A stretch of 57,529 nucleotides of DNA from Mesorhizobium sp. 61-13 (GTDB lineage: Bacteria; Pseudomonadota; Alphaproteobacteria; Rhizobiales; Rhizobiaceae): assembly GCA_001897075.1 (NCBI GenBank), contig MKRZ01000135.1:95827-153355 (forward strand), in the 5' to 3' direction. The notes beneath the pieces are model-generated. The model worked only from the letters and a program-made list of their open reading frames with translations, did not search any database and was not told where the DNA came from. Positions 1-9,367 of the stretch are shown here, one piece after another. How positions within the stretch are numbered: position 1 is the first letter of the stretch; each line of letters opens with the position of its first letter. A program made the position numbers and the translations under genes.

Positions 1-75
1 ATCCCCGCCATGATCCTCGGCATGTGGGCCGCTCGCCTTCTTGGCGAAGGCAGCGCGTCACCCCGTACCGTCTGA
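1..75 (+). CDS. C-terminal end of an unidentified protein (partial)
   Basis: Reading frame 1 is open from the window edge to a TGA at 73-75, giving 24 residues with a short hydrophobic stretch (IPAMILGMW) and a polar tail. It ends 33 bases before the sulfate permease on the same strand, so the two may be co-transcribed. Too little is present to name a family; a membrane protein is a guess. Confidence 0.35.
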   Translation: MPAMILGMWAARLLGEGSASPRTV

Positions 76-108
76 AACGCGCAAGACAAAAATCGAAAGA
101 CCACGACA

Positions 109-1839
109 ATGAGCCGGCTGGCAGATTATCTGCCGATCCTTGATTGGGGTCGGCGCTATTCCCGCGCGACCCTGACCAACGACATGGTCGCAGCGATTAT
201 CGTTACTATTATGCTGATTCCGCAATCGCTCGCCTATGCGATGCTGGCAGGCCTACCGGCCGAGATCGGGCTCTACGCCTCGATCTTGCCGCTGGTCGCC
301 TATGCAGCGTTCGGCACCAGCCGGACGCTTGCGGTGGGTCCAGTGGCCGTCGTCTCCTTGATGACCGCCTCTGCCATCGGGGAGATCGCAGCTCAGGGCA
401 CGCCCGCCTATCTTGCTGCCGCCATGCTGCTGGCCTTCCTGTCCGGCGCTATGCTGATCGCTATGGGCTTGTTCAAGTTGGGCTTTGTCGCGAATTTCCT
501 GAGCCACCCGGTGATTTCCGGCTTCATCACCGCCTCGGGACTGCTGATTGCGGCCGGCCAGCTCAAATATCTGCTTGGCATCCCTGCCGGCGGCCACACC
601 TTGCCGCAGATCGCGACCGGCCTCGTCGAGAATATCGGCTCGATCAATTTGCCGACGCTCGCCATCGGCACGTCGGTGCTGGCATTTCTCTACTTCGTGC
701 GACTGCGCCTCAAGCGCGTCTTAGTCGCGCTCGGCCTTTCGGCGCGCATGGCCGACATCACGACCAAGGCCGGACCGGTTGCGGCCGTTGCCGCGACGAT
801 CCTCGCCGCAACGATGCTCGACCTCGGCCCGCAGGGCGTCGCGCTCGTCGGCGCCATCCCGCAAGGCTTGCCCGTCCCTGCTTTGCCTGTCTTCGATCTC
901 GAACTCATCCGCATGCTCGCCGTCCCTGCTCTGCTGATCTCGCTGATAGGCTTCGTGGAATCGGTCTCGGTCGCGCAGACGCTGGCCGCCAAGCGCCGCC
1001 AGCGCATCGTGCCGGATCAGGAACTGATCGGGCTTGGCGTGGCCAACATCGCCTCGGCGATCTCGTCGGGCTATCCGGTCACGGGCGGCTTTGCCCGTTC
1101 GGTCGTCAATTTCGATGCCGGCGCTGAAACGCCTGCCGCCGGCATCTACACCGCCATCGGCATCGCGCTCGCCACATTGTTCCTCACGCCGCTTCTCGCC
1201 AGCCTTCCGCAGGCGACACTGGCTGCAACGATCATCGTCGCTGTCCTATCGTTGGTGAACGTCGCCGCCATCCGTCGTGTCTGGGCATATTCCAAGGTAG
1301 ACTTCTCGGCCATGGCCGCGACCATTCTCGGCACGCTGTTTGTCGGCGTGGAGATCGGCGTCGTCATGGGCGTTGTGCTATCGCTGCTGCTCCATCTCTA
1401 CCGCACTTCGCGCCCGCACATGGCCGTCGTCGGCCAATTGTCCGGCACCGAGCACTTCCGCAATGTCGAGCGCCACGTGGTGGAAACATCACCTGAAATC
1501 CTGTCCGTGCGGGTTGATGAAAGCCTTTATTTCGCCAATACCCGCTATCTGGAAGATCGTATCGCCGCGCTTGTCGCCGAGCGGCCGCAGCTCAAACATG
1601 TCGTGCTCATGTGCTCGGCCGTGAACATAATCGATGCCTCGGCGCTCGAAAGCCTTGAGGAGATCAATCATCGCCTGAAGGACGCGGGCATCACTTTCCA
1701 TCTGTCCGAAGTCAAGGGGCCAGTGATGGACAGGCTGAAGCGGACCCATTTCCTCGAATGCCTGACTGGCAAGGTATTCCTCAGTCAGTATGACGCGCTG
1801 CGATGCCTGGACACAACTGATCGGCCAAGCACGAGATGA
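109..1839 (+). CDS. SulP-family sulfate/anion permease with STAS domain
   Basis: A 576-residue inner-membrane transporter. The N-terminal three quarters is a run of hydrophobic segments with the SulP hallmark near residues 30-60 (MLIPQSLAYAMLAGLPAEIG) and another conserved stretch around 315-330 (SGYPVTGGFARSVVN). The last roughly 120 residues form a soluble STAS domain (VLMCSAVNIIDASALESLEEI). Length and domain order are normal for the family (TC 2.A.53). SulP proteins import sulfate or exchange anions such as bicarbonate; the substrate cannot be read from sequence. It stands alone before the ars genes; the next gene in the same direction starts about 630 bases later. Confidence 0.9.
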   Translation: MSRLADYLPILDWGRRYSRATLTNDMVAAIIVTIMLIPQSLAYAMLAGLPAEIGLYASILPLVAYAAFGTSRTLAVGPVAVVSLMTASAIGEIAAQGTPAYLAAAMLLAFLSGAMLIAMGLFKLGFVANFLSHPVISGFITASGLLIAAGQLKYLLGIPAGGHTLPQIATGLVENIGSINLPTLAIGTSVLAFLYFVRLRLKRVLVALGLSARMADITTKAGPVAAVAATILAATMLDLGPQGVALVGAIPQGLPVPALPVFDLELIRMLAVPALLISLIGFVESVSVAQTLAAKRRQRIVPDQELIGLGVANIASAISSGYPVTGGFARSVVNFDAGAETPAAGIYTAIGIALATLFLTPLLASLPQATLAATIIVAVLSLVNVAAIRRVWAYSKVDFSAMAATILGTLFVGVEIGVVMGVVLSLLLHLYRTSRPHMAVVGQLSGTEHFRNVERHVVETSPEILSVRVDESLYFANTRYLEDRIAALVAERPQLKHVVLMCSAVNIIDASALESLEEINHRLKDAGITFHLSEVKGPVMDRLKRTHFLECLTGKVFLSQYDALRCLDTTDRPSTR

Positions 1840-2446
1840 ACTCAATGCAACCGTGCGGGCACCCCTCACCGCGACCGTCGCAGCCAGCAAGTCAACCGAT
1901 CCACGAATCCTTAGTATTGACCGTTCGAGCGGTATTTTTGTGTGTCACGAAATGCGTTTTCGGTCCCTTGGAAGTGGAAATGAGCGACAGTCTGGTGAAA
2001 CGCAGCGGAGGGCGATCAGGCCTTCCGTGTCGAACAGCTCTCGTTGCCGTGCCGATCGGGCGTTGCCCTCGAGGCCTGCGAGATGCGTCTGTGCCTGGGC
2101 AGGCAGAAGGTGAGACACTCCTTGTTTGGTGCAGATGAGTTGATCCTGGCTCTTCATCATCGTCCACGCGAAGCGGTGATGGGTGTTGATCTCGATGCGA
2201 AACATCAGTGCGCGCAGCGAGCGTGGCGCTCGCCTGTTCAGCGACCCGCGCCACAGTCGCCCGCGCAACACTGAGGAGGAATGCTTTACCCAGCGGTTCG
2301 GACGGGCTGCCGTACCTCAGCTAGCCTGCGGGCGATTTCCCCACCGAGGGCATCGCACTGCTGCTGGCCGAAGAGGCGGGGACCTGTCTTTCTTTTGAGG
2401 CAAACCAGGCCTTTTCGTCGGCAGCGTCTCATGCTATCTACCGCGT
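1840..2446. other. Gap without a convincing intact gene; possible decayed regulator
   Basis: About 600 bases between the sulfate permease and arsR. A short dyad (ACCG-TTCGAG-CGGT, 1920-1933) overlaps a TTGACC hexamer. Downstream, an ATG near 1980 opens a frame beginning MSDSLVKRSGGRS, which resembles the start of a TetR-type regulator but loses any resemblance after about 15 residues. The remaining frames here look like noise. I see no promoter or RNA I can support beyond this. Confidence 0.3.
1920..1933. promoter_or_regulatory. TetR-operator-like dyad
   Basis: ACCG and CGGT arms flank TTCGAG and overlap a TTGACC hexamer at 1917-1922. The shape resembles TetR-family operators, but the only candidate regulator next to it is a decayed stub, so function is speculative. 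Confidence 0.25.
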
Positions 2447-2478
2447 GTCGTTATATCGAGAAGGGCAGATTTATGGAC
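2447..2478 (+). promoter_or_regulatory. Candidate ArsR operator of ars operon 1
   Basis: Two 11-base arms (GTCGTTATATC at 2447-2457 and GATTTATGGAC at 2468-2478) form an imperfect inverted repeat (8 of 11) around a 10-base spacer. The spacer holds the GAAGGG ribosome site and the right arm covers the arsR start codon. The second ars operon has the same geometry with a better match, which supports a real operator. Confidence 0.6.
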
Positions 2479-2805
2479 AAGAAAGCGTCTCTGGCCGCCT
2501 TAGCCGCGTTGGGGCAGGAAACCCGCCTGGACATTTTCCGCCTCCTTGTGCGCGCGGGGCCAGAAGGGGTTGCAGCGGGAGAGATTGCGACGCGAGTGGG
2601 AGCGGTTCAGAACACGACATCCTCCCATCTGAAGATCCTGACGCATGCGGGCCTCATCCGCCCCGAGCGGGATGGCCGGACCGTGCGCTACGTCGCCGAC
2701 ATGACCGGATTCCGTGACCTGCTCGCTTACCTGATGGAAGACTGCTGCAACGGCGCGCCCGAACTCTGCCGTCCAGTCATCAATGCCGTGACCTGCGATT
2801 GTTAG
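2473..2805 (+). CDS. arsR: ArsR-family arsenite-responsive repressor (operon 1)
   Basis: A 110-residue SmtB/ArsR winged-helix repressor. The DNA-binding helix lies around residues 43-56 (GAVQNTTSSHLKIL). A C-terminal cluster Cys91-Cys92 and Cys99 (DCCNGAPELC), followed by CDC at the end, is the likely As(III) site, comparable to the C-terminal three-cysteine type known from Acidithiobacillus ArsR. The ATG at 2473 is chosen because it aligns with the paralogue at 17016 and follows GAAGGG; a longer frame upstream is not supported. First gene of arsR-arsC-arsC-acr3-arsH', probably autoregulated from the overlapping dyad. The C-terminal half is almost identical to the operon 2 copy. Confidence 0.92.
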   Translation: MDKKASLAALAALGQETRLDIFRLLVRAGPEGVAAGEIATRVGAVQNTTSSHLKILTHAGLIRPERDGRTVRYVADMTGFRDLLAYLMEDCCNGAPELCRPVINAVTCDC

Positions 2806-2817
2806 GAGCGATTTTCT

Positions 2818-3336
2818 ATGTCCGACAGGCTCTACAACGCACTCTTCCTCTGCACAGGAAACTCCGCCCGCTCGATCCTTGCAGAAGCGATCCTGCGGAA
2901 TCTCGGCGCTGGGCGCTTCCAGGCCTTCTCGGCCGGATCGCAGCCGAATGGCGAGGTCCATCCGTTTGCCATCGAACTCCTTCGGAACCTGAAGCTGGAT
3001 ACGTCTTTCGCGCGTTCGAAATCCTGGAACGAGTTCGCGGCGCCCGGTGCTCCGAAGATGGATTTTGTCTTTACCGTCTGCGACAACGCGGCAAACGAAT
3101 CCTGCCCGGTCTGGCCCGGACAGCCGATGACAGCGCATTGGGGCATTCCGGATCCCGCCGCCGCTGAAGGCACGGATGCCGAGAAGCACTTGGCTTTCGC
3201 CGATGCCTATCGGCAGCTATCGAACCGCATTTCCGCCTTCCTGGCACTGCCGCTAGCTTCGATCGACCGGATGTCGCTCCAGTCCAGGTTGCGCGAGATC
3301 AGAAAGCTCGAAGTCTCGGCGGCCGCAACAGCATGA
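2818..3336 (+). CDS. arsC: Arsenate reductase, low-molecular-weight phosphatase type
   Basis: 172 residues. The P-loop CTGNSARS near residues 13-20 is the CX5R(S) signature of LMW protein tyrosine phosphatases and thioredoxin-linked arsenate reductases. Further conserved blocks are FVFTVCDNAANESCPVWPGQ and the acidic loop HWGIPDPAA. It would reduce As(V) to As(III) in the cytoplasm for export by Acr3. It starts 12 bases after arsR and its stop overlaps a possible start of the next gene. It is closely similar over its whole length to the protein at 17362. Being in an ars operon argues for arsenate reductase rather than a phosphatase. Confidence 0.9.
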   Translation: MSDRLYNALFLCTGNSARSILAEAILRNLGAGRFQAFSAGSQPNGEVHPFAIELLRNLKLDTSFARSKSWNEFAAPGAPKMDFVFTVCDNAANESCPVWPGQPMTAHWGIPDPAAAEGTDAEKHLAFADAYRQLSNRISAFLALPLASIDRMSLQSRLREIRKLEVSAAATA

Positions 3337-3344
3337 GACCCGGC

Positions 3345-3764
3345 ATGGACGTGATCATCTACCACAACCCCAAATGCGGGACCTCGCGCAACACGCTTGC
3401 GATGATCCGCAATGCAGGAATCGAACCGCATGTTATCGAGTACCTGAAGACACCGCCGACGCGAGAGCTGCTGCGTCAGCTGGTGGAGCGGATGGGCACG
3501 TCGCTCCGCAGTATCCTCCGCGAGAAGGACACGCCTTACGGGGAGCTCGGCCTTGGCGATCCCGCCCTGACAGACGAGCAGCTGTTCGATGCGATTGAGA
3601 AGCATCCGATTCTGATGAACCGTCCGATCGTCGTCTCGCCGAAAGGCGTGAAGCTTTGCCGCCCGTCCGAGACGGTCCTCGACCTCCTACCTGCCCAGAA
3701 GGGCGCCTTCGCCAAGGAAGATGGCGAGCAGGTGACCGATGCGGCAGGCAACAGGCTCGCCTGA
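3345..3764 (+). CDS. arsC: Arsenate reductase, glutaredoxin-linked ArsC type
   Basis: 139 residues from ATG 3345. It carries the ArsC signature [14 protein letters not shown] with the catalytic cysteine near residue 11, then EYLKTPPTR and the conserved [18 protein letters not shown] block. This family reduces arsenate with glutathione and glutaredoxin and is unrelated in fold to the LMW enzyme before it, so the operon has two kinds of arsenate reductase. ATG 3333 overlapping the previous stop is also possible; 3345 is preferred because it matches the start of the copy at 18988. Confidence 0.9.
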   Translation: MDVIIYHNPKCGTSRNTLAMIRNAGIEPHVIEYLKTPPTRELLRQLVERMGTSLRSILREKDTPYGELGLGDPALTDEQLFDAIEKHPILMNRPIVVSPKGVKLCRPSETVLDLLPAQKGAFAKEDGEQVTDAAGNRLA

Positions 3765-3781
3765 CAACCACAGGAATTCCG

Positions 3782-4876
3782 ATGTCGAACGCAACACCTC
3801 CGGCACGCCGGCTGTCCTTCCTCGATCGCTACCTCACGGTCTGGATCTTCGCGGCGATGGCGCTCGGCGTCTTCCTCGGAACCGCCTTCGAGACCCTTCC
3901 GGCCTCGCTCGACGCCATGTCGGTCGGCACGACGAACATCCCGATCGCCATCGGCCTAATCCTGATGATGTATCCGCCGCTCGCCCGGGTGCGTTACGAG
4001 GAGCTGCACCGCGTCTTCGCCGACAAGCGCGTGCTGGTCCTGTCGCTGGTCCAGAACTGGATTATCGGTCCAACGCTGATGTTCGGGCTCGCGGTGATCT
4101 TCCTGCGCGACCACCCCGAATACATGACGGGCGTGATCCTGATCGGATTGGCGCGCTGCATCGCCATGGTGCTGGTCTGGAACCAGTTGGCCAAGGGCGA
4201 CAACCAGTATGTCGCTGGCCTCGTCGCGTTCAATTCGATCTTCCAGATCCTGTTCTTCTCGACCTATGCCTGGTTCTTCCTGTCCGTCCTCCCGCCGCTG
4301 TTCGGCCTGGAAGGCAGCGTTGTCGACGTCGGCTTCTGGACGATCACCAAGGCCGTCCTGATCTACCTCGGCATCCCCTTCGCAGCCGGATACCTCACGC
4401 GGCGCTTCCTGATCTCCAGCAAGGGGAGCGATTGGTACGAGGGCGTGTTCCTGCCCAGGATCAGCCCGATCACGCTCGTCGCGCTGCTCTTCACCATCGT
4501 GGCCATGTTCAGCCTCAAGGGCGGCGATGTCGTGCGGCTACCCTCCGATGCGCTTCTGATCGCCGTTCCTCTGGTGATCTACTTCGTCGTGCAGTTCGTC
4601 ATCAGCTTCCTGATGGGCAAGTTGATCGCGGCTGACTATCCTCGCACGACGGCCATCGCCTTCACGGCCGCAGGCAACAATTTCGAACTGGCGATCGCGG
4701 TTGCCATCGCCGCTTTTGGTCTTGCTTCCCCGGTCGCGTTCGCGGCGGTCATCGGACCGTTGGTCGAAGTCCCCGTGCTTGTACTGCTGGTGCACGTGGC
4801 GCTCAGGTTGGGCAGGCGCTGGTTCGCCGATACTGCGCCTGATGCAGTGCCGGCGGCCGCGACAGCCAGACCGTAG
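3782..4876 (+). CDS. acr3: Acr3-family arsenite efflux permease (operon 1)
   Basis: 364 residues with about ten membrane segments. Diagnostic Acr3 stretches are [20 protein letters not shown] and the cysteine-containing [13 protein letters not shown], where the conserved Cys is needed in characterised Acr3 proteins, and [16 protein letters not shown] near the end. It exports As(III) using the proton gradient. It resembles the Bacillus-type Acr3 more than the second permease at 17891, so the two operons carry different Acr3 subtypes. The ATG at 3782 follows AGGAATTCCG and comes 17 bases after arsC; the open frame extends upstream but without homology. Confidence 0.92.
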   Translation: MSNATPPARRLSFLDRYLTVWIFAAMALGVFLGTAFETLPASLDAMSVGTTNIPIAIGLILMMYPPLARVRYEELHRVFADKRVLVLSLVQNWIIGPTLMFGLAVIFLRDHPEYMTGVILIGLARCIAMVLVWNQLAKGDNQYVAGLVAFNSIFQILFFSTYAWFFLSVLPPLFGLEGSVVDVGFWTITKAVLIYLGIPFAAGYLTRRFLISSKGSDWYEGVFLPRISPITLVALLFTIVAMFSLKGGDVVRLPSDALLIAVPLVIYFVVQFVISFLMGKLIAADYPRTTAIAFTAAGNNFELAIAVAIAAFGLASPVAFAAVIGPLVEVPVLVLLVHVALRLGRRWFADTAPDAVPAAATARP

Positions 4877-4886
4877 GAGCCGCACC

Positions 4887-5032
4887 ATGCGTTTGCGTGA
4901 ACTCAATGATCCCGACCATCTGCCGGCGCTCGATCTCAGGTATGCCGAGGATCGGCCCGGCCTCGGACTGGGGCCGGAGGAGCACGCCCCGCGAATCCTG
5001 CTGCTCTACGGCTCGCTGCGGCCGCGTTCCTT
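4887..5032 (+). pseudogene. arsH: arsH 5' fragment cut by the Tn3-family transposon
   Basis: The frame begins MRLRELNDPDHLPALDL and reaches the flavodoxin-like ArsH motif ILLLYGSLRPRS, then runs straight into the left inverted repeat at 5033. About 48 codons remain against about 240 in the intact arsH at 19403. The missing part does not appear beyond the right end of the transposon, so this is more than a simple insertion. ArsH is an NADPH-FMN enzyme that oxidises trivalent organoarsenicals; this copy is dead. Confidence 0.85.
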
Positions 5033-5071
5033 GGGGTCGGTTCCGGCTGGGGGCGGAATGACACCCTAAGC
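5033..5071 (+). repeat. Left terminal inverted repeat of the Tn3-family element
   Basis: 39 bases starting GGGGTCGGTTCCGG and ending ATGACACCCTAAGC. It matches the reverse complement of 16741-16779 at 35 of 39 positions; differences lie at positions 15-17 and 24. The tnpA stop codon falls inside it. Confidence 0.9.
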
Positions 5072-7963
5072 GTTTGCCTCCGTGGGCCAAAGATATTCGC
5101 CGGTCAGCAGGATATGCGCCCAGCCCAGAGGAGAGATGTGGGCTAAAAGTTCGGGTGGCACATCGAGGCCTTCGTTTCGCCGTTCGGCGACGGCGTGGCC
5201 AAGGTGGACGGTATTCCAGTAGATGATGATCGCCGTCAGCAGATTCAGCCCGGCGATCCGGTAATGCTGCCCCTCAGTGGTTCGATCACGGATTTCACCT
5301 TGACGGCCGATGCGCAGGGCACTCTTGAGGGCATGGTGGGCTTCGCCCTTGTTGAGGCCAATCTGGGCGCGGCGCTGCATATCGGTATCGAGGATCCACT
5401 CGATGATAAAGAGAGTGCGCTCGACGCGGCCGACTTCCCGAAGCGCGGCCGCAAGATCGTTCTGTCGGGGATAGGATGCGAGTTTCCGGAGCAACTGGCT
5501 CGGTCTGATCTTTCCGGCGGCCATCGTGGCAGCACAGCGGAAGAGATCAGGCCAGTTTGACACAATCAGTTCTTCGCGGATTTTGCCGCCCACCAGCTTG
5601 CGTAAATCTTTGGGTGTCCCCGCGGGATCGAAGACATAAAGCCGTTTCGACGGTAAGTCGCGGATGCGCAAGACGAGCCGGTAGCCGAGCATGGCACTGG
5701 TCCCGAACAAATGATCGGTAAACCCCGCCGTATCGGCGTATTGCTCGCCGACCTGCCGGCCGACTTCATTCATCAGCAGGCCATCGAGGATGTACGTAGC
5801 TTCACTGACGGTTGCGGGAATAGTCTGTGAGGCGAACGGCGCGAACTGGTCATTGACGTGGGTATAAGCCTTGAGCCCAGGCTCACTGCCGTACTTGGCG
5901 TTGATCATGTTCATGGCCTCGCCCTGTCGTGCCGAAGGGAAAAACTGACCATCGCTTGATGCGGTTTTTCCCATGCCCCAGAACCGGGACATCGGCAGCT
6001 TGCCCTGCGCGGCCACGACCATCGCCAGCGCCTGGTTCATGCCCTCGCTTTCGACATGCCAGCGGGCAAGGCGCGAGAGCTGCCAGTAATCATGCGTGTT
6101 CGAGGCTTCCGCCATTTTTCGAAGGCCTAGGTTCAGCCCTTCGGCGAGCAGAACGTTCAGCAAGCCGACCCGATCGCTGCATGGCGCTCCGGTTCTGAGA
6201 TGGGAAAAGGCGTCCGAGAATCCGACCGCCGCGTCAACTTCCAGCAAGATGTCAGTGATCCGCACAGGCGGCATTCGACGATAAAGATCGAGGACCAGTT
6301 CCTCTGCGCTTTCGGGAACGTCTGCGGTCAACCGGTCGATCCGCAACGTTCCATCTTCAATGCTACCATGGGGGATGGTCCCGTCGCGAGCGGCACGTGC
6401 CAGCCGCTTCAGACCATCCGCAAGGCGACCCTTGCGGTCAGCCAGCCAAGCTTGAGGATCGAGAGGAACAGCCATCCTGGCATTCGCCTGCGCCGAGGTC
6501 ATCGGAACAAGCACCTGCTTGAGATCGCCGTAGCGGCGGGAATGATCCAGCCATATGTCTCCAGACCGGAAAGCATCGCGAAGATGAAACAGCACCGCGA
6601 CCTCCCATAAACGACCATCGCCTCGGTCTTGCGCTCGGAGATGGCGATGCCATTTCGAATTCGGCCGCAGGAATGATATACCTGTTGATGTCGGCGCACG
6701 TGTTTCGCCGATGGCTTTCGCGGCTGCAATCAATGGCTCCGCCACCGACGCAGCCTTGAGCTTCAGGCATCGCAACATCCGCGGCGCATATCGGCGAAAA
6801 CGATGATACCCTTGTCCGACGTGAGCCAACGGCTCGTCTGCCAATGTACTGGTGAGTTGCGTCCCTACGGCAACCAGCTGTTCAAGCTGATGCCATTCGG
6901 CCGACCGTGCCAACACATTGTCCAACGGAACACCATCGTCGCGAGCTTCCAGCAAAGAGGCTCCCAATGCCGTGAAAGCGCGAAGCGTATCGGTGACTGC
7001 GGCCTTGGAACCGGCAATCCGCTCGTCATGTAGCCGTTTCGCCTCTCGCCAAGTTTTCCCAACGATGCGGTCGTGGGTTTCGATGATGGCATCGGCGATC
7101 GCGGCTTCCCATTCGACGACGCAAACGGCGAGGATCGCCCACCGCCGATCCGAACTGATGTCGCGCAGGCCATCCGTGAAGTAACGCTCGCCCTGCCGAC
7201 GCAGGCGCGCGATGCGGTGTGGCGGTACGCCTAGGAGGATCTGGGGATCGACTTCCAGACCGCGCAGGAACTCCAGCCGATCAAGCAAGCGGTTCGCTGA
7301 TGCGGAATTGCTGCCGACTTCGAACTGGCGAAGCCAGATGAAACGGCTGATGTTTCCGTCAACCATTTCGGTCAGAAGCCCGTCCAGTTGCTCGCGCACA
7401 CTAAAGTCGAGCCTTTCCGCTATCCGTGTCTCAATGCATCGCTCGGCGGCAACAAGGGCATCGGCGCACAGACGCTCGATCGTTGACGCCGCCGGCAGGA
7501 TGGTCACCATTTTCCTGCATTGCGCGACGAAGCGCCGCGCCAGATCTTCGTTCGACCTGGCATCTTCAGCCTGATCGAAAAGCCAATCCCGCAGATCACG
7601 GGCCCCGCGCCCCGTGAATGTCTTGTAGCCGTAGATCTCGCGCAACGCCTCCATATGTTGCTGGCGGGTCTGACGCCGGGCGGCATAGGTGAGAAGCGCA
7701 TCGGCCGGAACGCCGAGCTGAGCTCCGATGAAGGAAAGGACTTCATGCGGAATCATTTCGCCCGGAGCCAGCGCGCGCCCTGGATAGCGTAGTGCACAAA
7801 GCTGCAGGGCGAAACCCAGCCTGTTTTCTGGTCTGCGGCGTTCCTGAATGTTTGCCAGATCGTCGTCGCCCAATGTGTAATGCTTCAGCAGTGATAACTC
7901 GTCCGTCGGCAGGTCGAGCAACGCCGAGCGCTGTCGCTCGGCGAGAATATGTCGTCTTGGCAT
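5066..7963 (-). CDS. tnpA: Tn3-family transposase TnpA
   Basis: 965 residues from the ATG at 7963 (MPRRHILAERQRSALLDLP), a typical start and full length for Tn3-family TnpA; the frame is open 19 codons further upstream but without homology. An N-terminal DNA-binding half is followed by the catalytic half, where SSDGQFF supplies the first Asp, YILDGLL the second, and NEVGRQVGEQYADTAGFTD lies before the catalytic Glu region. It catalyses replicative transposition at the 39-base ends and is transcribed away from tnpR. No frameshift is visible, so the element may still be able to move. Confidence 0.93.
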   Translation of the reverse strand: MPRRHILAERQRSALLDLPTDELSLLKHYTLGDDDLANIQERRRPENRLGFALQLCALRYPGRALAPGEMIPHEVLSFIGAQLGVPADALLTYAARRQTRQQHMEALREIYGYKTFTGRGARDLRDWLFDQAEDARSNEDLARRFVAQCRKMVTILPAASTIERLCADALVAAERCIETRIAERLDFSVREQLDGLLTEMVDGNISRFIWLRQFEVGSNSASANRLLDRLEFLRGLEVDPQILLGVPPHRIARLRRQGERYFTDGLRDISSDRRWAILAVCVVEWEAAIADAIIETHDRIVGKTWREAKRLHDERIAGSKAAVTDTLRAFTALGASLLEARDDGVPLDNVLARSAEWHQLEQLVAVGTQLTSTLADEPLAHVGQGYHRFRRYAPRMLRCLKLKAASVAEPLIAAAKAIGETRAPTSTGISFLRPNSKWHRHLRAQDRGDGRLWEVAVLFHLRDAFRSGDIWLDHSRRYGDLKQVLVPMTSAQANARMAVPLDPQAWLADRKGRLADGLKRLARAARDGTIPHGSIEDGTLRIDRLTADVPESAEELVLDLYRRMPPVRITDILLEVDAAVGFSDAFSHLRTGAPCSDRVGLLNVLLAEGLNLGLRKMAEASNTHDYWQLSRLARWHVESEGMNQALAMVVAAQGKLPMSRFWGMGKTASSDGQFFPSARQGEAMNMINAKYGSEPGLKAYTHVNDQFAPFASQTIPATVSEATYILDGLLMNEVGRQVGEQYADTAGFTDHLFGTSAMLGYRLVLRIRDLPSKRLYVFDPAGTPKDLRKLVGGKIREELIVSNWPDLFRCAATMAAGKIRPSQLLRKLASYPRQNDLAAALREVGRVERTLFIIEWILDTDMQRRAQIGLNKGEAHHALKSALRIGRQGEIRDRTTEGQHYRIAGLNLLTAIIIYWNTVHLGHAVAERRNEGLDVPPELLAHISPLGWAHILLTGEYLWPTEANA

Positions 7964-7970
7964 GCGCGCG

Positions 7971-8004
7971 TTGTCCCTGTTGAAGTACAGTCTGTTTTGG
8001 ACAA
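7971..8004. promoter_or_regulatory. Candidate res/promoter site between tnpA and tnpR
   Basis: TTGTCC (7971-7976) and GGACAA (7999-8004) form a dyad with 22 bases between, inside the roughly 95-base divergent gap. In this arrangement the gap normally holds the resolution site bound by TnpR and both promoters. Other subsites were not resolved by eye. Confidence 0.5.
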
Positions 8005-8058
8005 CAATCGCCCCATGCAAATCAAGGCTTTGCGAGCCACAAAACCACGAGGGTTCAA

Positions 8059-8685
8059 TTGGGACAGCGCGTGGCCATCTATTGCCGGGTTTCGACGGCT
8101 GATCAGTCCTGCGAACGACAGGAGCGAGATCTGACCGCCTTCGCCGGACGTGCCGGATATAAAATTGCCGGCATATATAAAGAGACGGGCTCGGGCGTGA
8201 AGCTGGACCGGGCCGAGCGCAAGAAGATCATGGCGCTCGCTCAGGCTAGACATATCGACGCCATCCTGGTCACAGAACTCTCCCGCTGGGGACGCTCGAC
8301 GATCGATCTCCTCAACACGTTGCGCGAGCTGGAAAGCTGGAAGGTCTCAGTCATCGCCATGAACGGCATGACCTTCGATCTGTCATCTCCTCATGGCCGT
8401 ATGCTGGCGACTTTCCTCTCCGGTATCGCTGAATTCGAACGCGATCTTATCAGCGAACGGGTCAAATCGGGCTTGGCCGTTGCCAAAGCGCGCGGCAAGA
8501 AACTCGGTCGACAGCGGGGGCAGCGCCCGAAGTCGGACCGTCTGGCTCCGCGAGTTCTGGCGCTCGTTGCTGAAGGCCGCAGCTATCGGCTCATTGGTCG
8601 CGAACTTGGGCTCAGCAAGAACACCGTCTCCGATATCGTGCAACGTAACCGCAACGCTATCGTCGCTCGCGAGCCAAATCGTTGA
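8059..8685 (+). CDS. tnpR: Serine resolvase TnpR
   Basis: 208 residues, a small serine recombinase. The catalytic serine is in YCRVSTADQ (Ser12); the E-helix and dimer region follow (FLSGIAEFERDLISERVKSG), then a C-terminal helix-turn-helix (YRLIGRELGLSKNTVSDIVQ). It resolves cointegrates at res and usually represses its own and tnpA promoters. The TTG start at 8059 follows CACGAGGG; GTG 8071 is an alternative. Divergent from tnpA as in the Tn3 subgroup rather than the Tn21 order. Confidence 0.9.
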   Translation: MGQRVAIYCRVSTADQSCERQERDLTAFAGRAGYKIAGIYKETGSGVKLDRAERKKIMALAQARHIDAILVTELSRWGRSTIDLLNTLRELESWKVSVIAMNGMTFDLSSPHGRMLATFLSGIAEFERDLISERVKSGLAVAKARGKKLGRQRGQRPKSDRLAPRVLALVAEGRSYRLIGRELGLSKNTVSDIVQRNRNAIVAREPNR

Positions 8686-8817
8686 GCCCGATAAAGGTCC
8701 CGATGACATCGAGCGAGAACCGGAACGCCGGTTGATCGCCGGGCAACGCCGGCTCCATGACCAGAGATACGCCTACATCGTCTCCCGTTCGCCAAAAGCG
8801 AACTGATTGTTTCGGTG

Positions 8818-9216
8818 TTACCGGCTCCTTAGCTGGCGTACTCTGAGCCAGACATTGAGAAAACTGGCGGCGATCAAACCAGAGATGCCGACGTAGGCCA
8901 GGACAAGGCTTGGCATGAGACCGAGAAACACGACCGCTATCGCCAGCGTACTGAGCCCCCCGATGATGAGAGCCCACGGTTGATGATGGCTGCGTGTTCC
9001 AAGATATAGCCCGAGTAGGGTGACGGCCAGAAACGCTGCTAACAATGGGAACAGGATCGCATCTCTTTTGATGAAGCCAAGCCCGACGGCCGATACAATC
9101 GAAAGGAGTACCGGGGAACCGAGGCAGCAGAGCGCCGCGAAGACCGATCCGGCGGCCCCGAATTTGTCCAGGTGCCGTTTCCAAAAGGTACTTTGCTCGA
9201 TGGTGTTCGCGGCCAT
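8818..9216 (-). CDS. merC: MerC-like mercury uptake membrane protein
   Basis: 132 residues with four hydrophobic segments. The first carries a vicinal cysteine pair (FAALCCLGSPVLL) as expected for Hg(II) transport proteins, and VGLGFIKRD resembles the MerC family. It would carry Hg(II) across the inner membrane to the reductase. It follows merT and merP on the same strand with a gap of about 150 bases that contains a GC hairpin, so it may be a separate or attenuated unit. MerC is preferred over MerT because of the four-helix layout and length. Confidence 0.72.
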   Translation of the reverse strand: MAANTIEQSTFWKRHLDKFGAAGSVFAALCCLGSPVLLSIVSAVGLGFIKRDAILFPLLAAFLAVTLLGLYLGTRSHHQPWALIIGGLSTLAIAVVFLGLMPSLVLAYVGISGLIAASFLNVWLRVRQLRSR

Positions 9217-9367
9217 AGCTGCAGTCTCCTACACACCTGCAACTTCGCACCCGCCGGGTGGATATTTTCGACGGCGCCGTTCACCCTTTGAGGCAGCAGC
9301 GTGCCGATGTGGAGCAGCGAAGAGAGGTGATACCGCTCTCCGCCCGCCGCCGCCAATCAGCCGGCGG

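Noticed and set aside
3656-3781. N-terminal extension of acr3 from 3656
   Set aside because: Overlaps arsC in another frame and has no Acr3 similarity; ATG 3782 has a ribosome site and the family start.
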